Of a stretch of DNA of 19,146 nucleotides, positions 13,186 through 19,146 are shown piece after piece. A program made the translations under genes and the position numbers. Position 1 is the stretch's first letter, and each line of letters opens with the position of its first letter. Source of the stretch: Acidobacteriaceae bacterium. GTDB taxonomy: Bacteria; Acidobacteriota; Terriglobia; Terriglobales; Acidobacteriaceae. The stretch covers positions 1-19,146 of the forward strand of contig JASHUH010000527.1 in NCBI GenBank assembly GCA_030040115.1. The letters run 5' to 3'. The notes under the pieces were generated by a model that worked only from the letters and a program-made list of their open reading frames with translations, ran no database searches and was not told the DNA's origin.

Positions 13186-15561
13186 ATGAAGGTGCAGTCT
13201 TCTCCAGTTGCTTTTCTTCGCCACGTCCTCTGTGGTCTGGCTGTGGTGCTTTCGTTGCTCCTGGTTGCATTTCCCTTGGCCGCTCAATCCTCGGAATCTA
13301 CTCAGAAAAGCTCTTCCGTTTCCTCTCATCGCAGCGCGAAAAAACCCATCCGGCGGACCACCACCCGCCATACCCGGCGCCGCGTGTACCGAGCCAGCCG
13401 CGCCGTAAGGAGAGCCCGCACCGCCCGCATCCGCCGTGCCTTCGTGGCCTCGGCCGACCTGCGGGCCATGGCCGAGCAACTGGCCACCTTGCGCACCCCT
13501 GAAGCCTATGCCGGCGTAACCGCGTACGCTCACCGACATACCGGCGACGCCGCTGCAGCCGCCTACCTCGCTCTCGGCCATGCCTATCTGCTCGACCATC
13601 GCTATGCCGAAGCCGTGGAGAACTTCAAGCGGGCCAGAGAGGGCAACGCCGAGCTGGCCGATATCGCCGATTTTTTGGCCGCCGAGGCCGATCACGATTT
13701 CGCTGACGATGCCGCTGCCGAAACCCTCCTCCACGGTTTTGCCGAGCGCTACCCCGACAGCATTTTCGCCGACCAGAGCCCGGAGCTGGAGGCTAACGTG
13801 CTCCTGGCTTTGAATGATCCCACCCGCGCCCGTGAAGTCCTGGCCGCGGCCGAAGGCACTGACGCCGTTGACCGCCCCGGTTACCAGCTGGCCCAAGCGC
13901 AGGTCGAGTACACGCTCGGCATGCAAGACCAGGCCGTCGCTCTTTTCAAACAGTTGCTTCTCAGCCGCCCATTGACGCCTGAGGCCCAGGTTGCCCGCGC
14001 CAAGCTTATCGCGATCGGGGCCGAGGCCACCCTGACCGTCGCGGAGCTGCGCAGCTTGGGCGACGCCTATTACCGCGCCGGGCGTTACGATGAGGCCGCC
14101 GAGCAATACCGCGCCCTCGCCCACTCATCGGCGCTTACGGCCGAGGACCGCGATGGATTCGAGGTCGCTTTCGCCGACTGCCAACTTCACCTCAGTCGCC
14201 TCAGCCAGTCGCAGGCCGAAGTCTTACCCGATACTCCGGATGAGAACGGAGCCCGCCGTCTCTACCTGCTCATGGAATTGGCCCGCGACCGCGACGATAC
14301 CGCCGATCAGCAAAACATCGTCTCCCAAATGGAGACCCGCTTTCCCCACAGCCCCTGGCTCGCTGAAGCGCTCTTCTCCAGCGGGAATATGTACCTCTTG
14401 CGCCGCGACTATCCTACCGCGGTCCAATATTACAGCTATCTGGCCGAGCATTTTTCCACCCAAAAGTACGCCGCTTCCGCGCACTGGCGGGCCGGCTGGC
14501 TCAGCTACCGCCTCGGCCAGTTCGCCGACGCCGCTCACCTCTTCGACGCGCAGATCAAGGATTACCCCTCCGCCGCTGAAACCGTTTCTGCGCTCTATTG
14601 GCGCGGACGCCTCTACGAAAGCCAGGACCATTACCCGTCCCTTGCGGCGGCCGATTATCGCGCCATCATCCGCGCCTACCCGCATTACTTCTATGCGCAA
14701 ATGGCGCGCGAACGGCTCACGGCGCTGGGCAAGCTCGCGCCCTCCACCATACCCGCAGACGAACCCGCGCTCGACCACTTCCAGCCCTTACCTGAACCCA
14801 AACTCGTCGACACTTTCCCCGCAGACAGCCCTCATCTGGCCAAAGCGCGCCTGCTGGCCAACGCCGGCCTGAACGAATACATCGCCCCCGAAATTCAGGC
14901 TGACCCGGACTCCGCCTCGTGGAGCGCCCTTGCCGAAGCCCAGATCTACTCCTCCTATAACGAAACCTTCCGCGCCCTGCGCGCCATGAAACGCGCGCTG
15001 CCCTACGCTTCTACAGCGCCCATGCAGGCCATTCCTCTGGTTTACTGGCGCATTCTCTTTCCCGAGCCGTGGTGGGAGACCATCAAGACCGAGTCGGAAA
15101 AAAACAACCTCGATCCCTATCTCGTGGCCTCGCTCATTCGCCAGGAGTCGGAGTTCAATCCCAACGCCGTCTCCTACGCCAACGCTTACGGGCTCATGCA
15201 GTTGCTCCCCTCCGTGGGCCGCGCCATGGCCCGCCAGGAAGGCATGACCCGCTTCCGCACCTTTCAGCTTCTCGATCCCGAAACCAATATCCGCCTGGGC
15301 ACGCGCTACCTGCGCGAAATGCTCGACCGCTTCGGCGGGGTTGACGAGTACGCGCTGGCCGCCTACAACGCCGGCGACAATCGCGTTGCTGACTGGCAGG
15401 CCGCCGGCCCCTACTCCGGCATGGATGAATTTGTCGAATCCATCCCTTTCACCCAGACCCGCGACTACGTCGAGGCCATTCTGCGCAATGAAGAAACCTA
15501 CCGCGCCATTGACGCCTTCTCCCGCATGCAAGATCGGGAAGCCACGTCTGCTTCCCGATGA
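13186..15561 (+). CDS. slt: Slt-type soluble lytic transglycosylase with TPR-like repeats
   Basis: This 791-residue protein cleaves peptidoglycan between MurNAc and GlcNAc, forming 1,6-anhydro ends. A signal peptide covers residues about 1-33. Residues 49-85 are extremely basic, with 15 Arg in 37 residues. Residues about 95-600 are helical TPR/Slt superhelix repeats (for example AYLALGHAYLLDHRYAEAVE and AHWRAGWLSYRLGQFADAAH). The catalytic SLT domain lies at about 630-770: LIRQESEFNP with catalytic Glu654, AYGLMQLLP (667-675) and AAYNAGDNRV (from 725). The domain order matches E. coli Slt70 but the protein is longer, mostly from the basic linker and repeats. The start at 13186 has GAAGG very close to the ATG. 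It is divergent from the ECF sigma gene. Confidence 0.93.
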   Translation: MKVQSSPVAFLRHVLCGLAVVLSLLLVAFPLAAQSSESTQKSSSVSSHRSAKKPIRRTTTRHTRRRVYRASRAVRRARTARIRRAFVASADLRAMAEQLATLRTPEAYAGVTAYAHRHTGDAAAAAYLALGHAYLLDHRYAEAVENFKRAREGNAELADIADFLAAEADHDFADDAAAETLLHGFAERYPDSIFADQSPELEANVLLALNDPTRAREVLAAAEGTDAVDRPGYQLAQAQVEYTLGMQDQAVALFKQLLLSRPLTPEAQVARAKLIAIGAEATLTVAELRSLGDAYYRAGRYDEAAEQYRALAHSSALTAEDRDGFEVAFADCQLHLSRLSQSQAEVLPDTPDENGARRLYLLMELARDRDDTADQQNIVSQMETRFPHSPWLAEALFSSGNMYLLRRDYPTAVQYYSYLAEHFSTQKYAASAHWRAGWLSYRLGQFADAAHLFDAQIKDYPSAAETVSALYWRGRLYESQDHYPSLAAADYRAIIRAYPHYFYAQMARERLTALGKLAPSTIPADEPALDHFQPLPEPKLVDTFPADSPHLAKARLLANAGLNEYIAPEIQADPDSASWSALAEAQIYSSYNETFRALRAMKRALPYASTAPMQAIPLVYWRILFPEPWWETIKTESEKNNLDPYLVASLIRQESEFNPNAVSYANAYGLMQLLPSVGRAMARQEGMTRFRTFQLLDPETNIRLGTRYLREMLDRFGGVDEYALAAYNAGDNRVADWQAAGPYSGMDEFVESIPFTQTRDYVEAILRNEETYRAIDAFSRMQDREATSASR

Positions 15562-15594
15562 CCTCGAATCGTGTCATCAATGACTCGACATGAT

Positions 15595-15615
15595 CCCTGT
15601 TCCCTGTTCCCTCCC
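15595..15615. repeat. CCCTGTT tandem repeat
   Basis: Three 7-bp units plus a further CCC give four CCC runs (15595, 15602, 15609, 15613) with gaps of 4, 4 and 1 bases. The complementary strand fits a G-quadruplex pattern. It is related to the repeat inside mnmG at 6971-7003. Confidence 0.6.
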
Positions 15616-15683
15616 GTATTGGTCCCGCTATGCCCGATCCGGGCCGAGGAATCCTTTTCGACACCTCCCGGCTTCGATTCCGG

Positions 15684-15713
15684 TTGACTTCTCGACCCGC
15701 CTGCGTCAAAACT
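15684..15713 (+). promoter_or_regulatory. Candidate promoter of the zinc-ribbon gene
   Basis: TTGACT (15684-15689, 5 of 6 bases of the -35 consensus) is followed at 17-18 nt by CAAAAC/AAAACT, a poor -10. A start near 15720 would leave a leader of about 110 nt that begins with the hairpin at 15721-15741. Confidence 0.3.
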
Positions 15714-15732
15714 AGCTCCACCGGAGTTTTTT
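15714..15732 (+). terminator. Short hairpin with U-tract, possible terminator or leader element
   Basis: CTCC-ACC-GGAG (15716-15726) is followed at once by six T (15727-15732), the layout of an intrinsic terminator, which would end the upstream transglycosylase transcript. The stem is only 4 bp plus a possible G-U and A-U pair. The GGAG arm is shared with a stronger alternative hairpin at 15721-15741. Confidence 0.35.
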
Positions 15733-15741
15733 GATCTCCGG
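15721..15741 (+). promoter_or_regulatory. Alternative hairpin CCGGAG/CTCCGG
   Basis: Perfect 6-bp arms (15721-15726 and 15736-15741) enclose a 9-nt loop that contains the six T. Forming this stem excludes the terminator-like hairpin just upstream because both use the GGAG segment. Confidence 0.4.
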
Positions 15742-15830
15742 CGTCATGCGCAGCCTGCTGTTGCAAGACGGCAAAGCCTCGCTGGCCCTCTCGGGTGCGG
15801 CTCTGCCGATCTTACCTTGTGGAGGGCAGG

Positions 15831-16094
15831 ATGTCCGCCGATCTGCAGTTCCTTGAGGAATGGATCCCCGAAAAAATGGACCCCGGCACGGTTTTCCTGC
15901 TCGAAAACCAAGCCAAGCTCGGCCACGCTCAGAACCCATATGTCGCGGTGATGTCCTGCCCCCGTTGCGGCGCCATGGGGCTCATCACTCGCCGCCAGCT
16001 TTATAACGGCGACCTCATGATCTGCGGCGATGAATTCTGCTCCGCCGAATACCGCCTGAACGGGGAAAACATCTGCTACCGCTCCCCGCAGTAG
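15831..16094 (+). CDS. Small zinc-ribbon-like protein of unknown function
   Basis: This 87-residue protein has a strong Shine-Dalgarno (GGAGG at 15821-15825) 5 nt before its ATG, which makes it very likely to be expressed. The N-terminal 40 residues are acidic and helical (LQFLEEWIPEKMDPGTVFLL). The C-terminal half has CPRCG (Cys43, Cys46) and, about 18 residues later, CGDEFC (Cys65, Cys70), with another Cys at 82; this spacing suits a zinc ribbon or small treble-clef knuckle. There is no signal or membrane segment. I do not recognise the family; DNA or protein binding is only a guess. It is tail-to-tail with the TonB-dependent receptor gene, with 149 bp between the stops. Confidence 0.78.
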   Translation: MSADLQFLEEWIPEKMDPGTVFLLENQAKLGHAQNPYVAVMSCPRCGAMGLITRRQLYNGDLMICGDEFCSAEYRLNGENICYRSPQ

Positions 16095-16243
16095 CCCCGT
16101 TGCGTCCGGCCTGAAGAATCCCTCCGGCGGGGCCGCTCCATCTGCCCGCCATCCCACTCCACATGCGCCCGCGTTTGCCGCCCGCCCAAACCGATGTGAC
16201 GGACCCAGCCGCCGCATTCCCACCCTTGTTTCTCGCGTCCCAA

Positions 16244-19146
16244 TCAGAACACCAGCCTCGCCGCGATTTCAATTTCCCGCGGCGTGTACAGGAATCCGCT
16301 GGAGTTGGAATTCGAGGGTATGCCCAGCGAGTTCTGCTTCGGGTACGACGGTCCCTGCCCGAGGTAGGTCAGAGTGCCACCCGAGTAGGAGTAAGCCGTG
16401 GTCCCCACCGCCGTGATGTTCTGGTGGTTGGCCACGTTAAACACGTTGCCCATGAGTTGCAGTGTGTAACCGTGCTCAAATTCGAGGTTCTTTTCGACGC
16501 GCATATCGTCGACCATCGTCCGCGGCTGGCGCGCGCTGTCGTAGCCGTACACCCCGGGAATGATCCCCAATCCGCCCGCGCCGTTGAAGTCGCTGTTCAG
16601 GGCGCCACTCAGCTTGCCGCTCCAGCTGGGCGTATAGGTCAGGCCGTTTTGCATCTGGAAGCTCTCGTTCAGGCTCCAGCCGTTCGCCACCCATTGCAGC
16701 GGATTGTCCGCGTGCATCTCCGGTAGATTATAGAGCGCGTAAGCCACGAACCGGTTGGGAATGTCCCACGTCGAATTGCCGTAGTTGAGCCGGTAATTTC
16801 CGTAAGGGTCATACCAGGCGTTGGTCGCGCCTTCGGTGTCGGCGTTCTGCGCAAAATCCAGCGCGTGCGACCACGTATAGTTGGCGTCGAAGGTCACGCG
16901 CTTGAGCGAGCGGTTTAGAACCTCCACCACCGCGGCGTTGTAGCTCGAGTTCACGTTGCTCGCCATCTCCGTGATGGAGCCAAAGTTGACGGCGTTCGGG
17001 CCCAATAGAGCCGTATTGCCGTAGCTGGTGTAGATATTGTTGATGGTCAGGTTGTTGGTTCCGGCCGGAATCGGCCCCATGCCCGAGGCGTCGGCTACGC
17101 TGATCGTCACCGATTCGCAGGCCGTCGGCGAAGCCGAACAGGGCGCCATGTTCACGTTGACGAAGTTCGGCAGCCGCCGCCCTTGCGAGCCGATGTAGCT
17201 CGCCGAAAGGTACGTTCCCTTACCCAGCGCCTGCTGCACCTGCATATCGAACTCCTGCACCTCGGGCAGCCTCAGGTTGGAAGAGAAAAAATAGGAGGTG
17301 GGTTTGGCGCCGCTGCTGCCGCTGGCAAAACGGCTCGGAAATTGCGGGCCCTCCGAAATTGTGGATGTTGGAGCGTTGTAAAAAGTGGGGCTGGTCTGCG
17401 CCGCCGGGCTTCCCGTGTCGAACAACACCTCCAGCAGATTGCCGTTGGTGATGCGTCCGAAGTACATGCCCCAGCCGCCGCGCAGCACCGTGTTCCCCCT
17501 GCCGAAGACATCGTACGCAAAGCCCACACGCGGCCCAACGTCCGCATTGTCGCTGGGGTGGTTCGTCAATCCCTGGTAAGGCGTAAAGCTGCCCACGGTC
17601 TGCGTAAACGCTGCGCTGGGTTGGGGCAGCAACTCGTGATCGTAGCGCAGACCCAGCTCCAGGGTCAGACGCGGTGAAAACTTCCAGTTGTCCTGCACAA
17701 ATTCGCCGGTGTCCATGGTCGAAAGGCCATACGTCGCCGCCCCGAATCCCTGGTAGAAATCCGCATAGCAAGGATAGGTCCCGACCACCGAACCCGCCTT
17801 GGCGGCGCTGCTGCCGTCGCCGTACTGGCCCGCGTACTCGGCGTAGTCTTTGTCGCATCCGGTTCCGGCCGTGGACGCTACTCCGTTTTTGAAGTTGAGA
17901 AGGTCGTTGATGTACAGGCCAAGATATCCGTAGCTGTAGTAGCCGTTGCCCTCGTACACGCTGTTCTGAAAATCGTTATTGTGCACGGCGTCCAGTCCGA
18001 ACCTGAAGCTGTGATTGCCCTTGTTCCAATAGAGAAGGTCGCCGATTTGCCATTTTCTCTCCGAAGGATAGGCGGGCCGGTACGAATAATATGGCGAGCC
18101 CGCATAGAATCCCCACCCCGACGATCCCTCGGCCACGCTCACCTCGGGAATGTTGCCGCTGTTGTTATTCAGGTCCGCCAACGTGTACGCGGTGTAAGGC
18201 TGCTGGTTTTCGTCCTCCAGTTCGCGGCCGTACTGATACAGCAGCTCGTTGCTGATGTTCGAGGTGATTAGACTGGTCAGCTTCGTCAGCCCGTAATCCA
18301 GCTTCACAAAGTCGTTGCCCTGCGTGTCGCGCGCGTAGAAATCGGTGGACGCGGTTTGCACGCCGCCCGGCGAATCCCAGCGCAGGCGATGGAAGAGCGC
18401 GCTCCAATGGTTTCTATCGTTGATCTGCCAATCCAGCTTGGGCGTGTTGATCTCCTGGTAGCCGAAGCGCGGCGCCGTGCCCACGTCGGAGCTCAAGCCA
18501 AGGTCCGCAATGGCGGTCGCGCCTGCATAATTGCCGATGGTCGTGCTGGCGCTGCCGTTGATCAGCGCCGCCCAGTCGTACGCCGCCTGCGTATAGCTGA
18601 TATTCTGTCGCGCCGCCAGCGTGCAAGCCTCCGCGTCCTGCACCGAGGTGTCCCCGGTCAGGTAGCCATTCTGATAGCTCACCGTCGGCGGCGTGCTCGA
18701 GCCGTTCAGATAGCAAATGGCGCCGCTCGGCAGCGTGGCCGCCGGCAAGGTGTAAAACTGCTGCGGGTTGTACGGAATACCCACGACCGGAAAGACGCGC
18801 GTGTGCTGGTCGTAGGTGTAGATCCAGAAAAGCTTGTTTTGCTTCAGCGCACCTCCTGCCGTGAAGCCGTAAATCTTGCGCAGGTCCTCGGGTTTGATGT
18901 GTTCCGTCTCACCGGCCGAATTCACCATCGTGGCGTAATCGTTGAACGCGGCCCAATTGCTCTCGCGATCGTAAAAGTACGCCTGCCCGTGAAGCTGGTT
19001 TGTCCCGCTCTTGGTCACCGAGGTGATCACGCCCCCCGCGGCGCGGCCGTATTCAGCCGAGTACACGCCGGTGTTTACGGCAAACTCGCGCACCGCGCTG
19101 CCTGAGGTCGAATACGCCTCCCGCGTGCGCCCGCGCTCTTCCGACC
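16244..19146 (-). CDS. TonB-dependent receptor, Oar-like outer-membrane protein (5' end cut by window edge)
   Basis: About 966 residues are visible and the frame is open to base 19146, so the N-terminus, probably a signal peptide and a carboxypeptidase-regulatory-like domain, lies outside. The visible part opens in the plug: REFAVNTGVYSAEYGRAAGG followed by VITSVTKSGTNQLHGQAYFY, the diagnostic plug motif of the large acidobacterial Oar-like receptors. The barrel follows, with repeated Trp/Tyr/Asn strands, LTLELGLRYDHE, PRVGFAYDVFGRGNTVLRGG and a C-terminus ending in EIEIAARLVF, an aromatic terminal residue as expected for BAM-dependent barrel assembly. Such receptors import large substrates, often glycans, siderophores or peptides, with TonB energy; the substrate here is unknown. 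No hydrolase or SusD gene is next to it in the window. Confidence 0.93.
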   Translation of the reverse strand, partial: SEERGRTREAYSTSGSAVREFAVNTGVYSAEYGRAAGGVITSVTKSGTNQLHGQAYFYDRESNWAAFNDYATMVNSAGETEHIKPEDLRKIYGFTAGGALKQNKLFWIYTYDQHTRVFPVVGIPYNPQQFYTLPAATLPSGAICYLNGSSTPPTVSYQNGYLTGDTSVQDAEACTLAARQNISYTQAAYDWAALINGSASTTIGNYAGATAIADLGLSSDVGTAPRFGYQEINTPKLDWQINDRNHWSALFHRLRWDSPGGVQTASTDFYARDTQGNDFVKLDYGLTKLTSLITSNISNELLYQYGRELEDENQQPYTAYTLADLNNNSGNIPEVSVAEGSSGWGFYAGSPYYSYRPAYPSERKWQIGDLLYWNKGNHSFRFGLDAVHNNDFQNSVYEGNGYYSYGYLGLYINDLLNFKNGVASTAGTGCDKDYAEYAGQYGDGSSAAKAGSVVGTYPCYADFYQGFGAATYGLSTMDTGEFVQDNWKFSPRLTLELGLRYDHELLPQPSAAFTQTVGSFTPYQGLTNHPSDNADVGPRVGFAYDVFGRGNTVLRGGWGMYFGRITNGNLLEVLFDTGSPAAQTSPTFYNAPTSTISEGPQFPSRFASGSSGAKPTSYFFSSNLRLPEVQEFDMQVQQALGKGTYLSASYIGSQGRRLPNFVNVNMAPCSASPTACESVTISVADASGMGPIPAGTNNLTINNIYTSYGNTALLGPNAVNFGSITEMASNVNSSYNAAVVEVLNRSLKRVTFDANYTWSHALDFAQNADTEGATNAWYDPYGNYRLNYGNSTWDIPNRFVAYALYNLPEMHADNPLQWVANGWSLNESFQMQNGLTYTPSWSGKLSGALNSDFNGAGGLGIIPGVYGYDSARQPRTMVDDMRVEKNLEFEHGYTLQLMGNVFNVANHQNITAVGTTAYSYSGGTLTYLGQGPSYPKQNSLGIPSNSNSSGFLYTPREIEIAARLVF

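Larger units (their letters stand above)
15562..15830. other. Intergenic region with C-run repeat, promoter and hairpins
   Basis: This 269-bp gap between the transglycosylase and the zinc-ribbon gene contains a short CCCTGTT tandem repeat, a candidate promoter and two overlapping inverted repeats, each listed separately. I see no gene in it. Confidence 0.5.

Noticed and set aside
12382..14124. 580-codon minus-strand open frame across the sigma gene and the 5' half of slt
   Set aside because: It overlaps two well-supported genes in other frames and has shadow-like composition.
1..19146. Mobile elements, tRNA or rRNA genes
   Set aside because: I found no transposase, integrase, terminal repeats of an insertion sequence, or clear tRNA/rRNA sequence in either strand by eye.

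Overview
The window is a GC-rich bacterial chromosome segment. It most resembles an Acidobacteriota (Terriglobia-type) genome: it carries a large Oar-like TonB-dependent outer-membrane receptor, a DUF1800/DUF1501 pair, a Crp/Fnr regulator with an N-terminal Cys cluster, and an ECF sigma/soluble anti-sigma pair. The taxon is inferred from gene content, not from a marker gene. I see no tRNA, rRNA, insertion sequence, phage gene or CRISPR array.

Left part (1-4495): a putative extracellular electron transfer (EET) module on the minus strand. A ten-heme periplasmic cytochrome of the MtrA/DmsE/PioA type (3207-2170) is followed by an MtrB/PioB-type outer-membrane barrel that runs off the left edge (2054-1). 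A strong 9-bp intercistronic hairpin separates them. Divergent from the pair, across about 535 bp of non-coding DNA, lies a Crp/Fnr-family regulator (3743-4495) with an N-terminal Cys-X2-Cys-X8-Cys cluster and a CRP-like recognition helix. The non-coding DNA holds three matches (plus one weaker) to the CRP-type operator GTGA-N6-TCAC. Together this looks like an electron conduit under direct control of the adjacent, possibly redox-sensing, regulator. It is the most interesting part of the window.

Middle (4608-11550): a secreted SnoaL/DUF4440-like protein on the plus strand converges on mnmG, the tRNA U34-modification enzyme. mnmG carries an unusual in-frame insertion encoded by a C/G-run tandem repeat with G-quadruplex potential, and a C-terminal tail. 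Upstream on the same strand is a likely operon: DUF1800 protein, a small CWC-motif protein, and a Tat-exported DUF1501 protein.

Right part (11749-19146): a small coiled-coil protein made of 11-residue repeats, then an ECF sigma factor and its zinc-binding anti-sigma factor (4-nt overlap, minus strand). Divergent from the sigma factor is a large Slt-type lytic transglycosylase with TPR-like repeats and a poly-Arg linker. A small Cys-rich zinc-ribbon-like protein follows, with possible competing hairpins in its leader. A TonB-dependent receptor on the minus strand is cut at its 5' end by the right edge.
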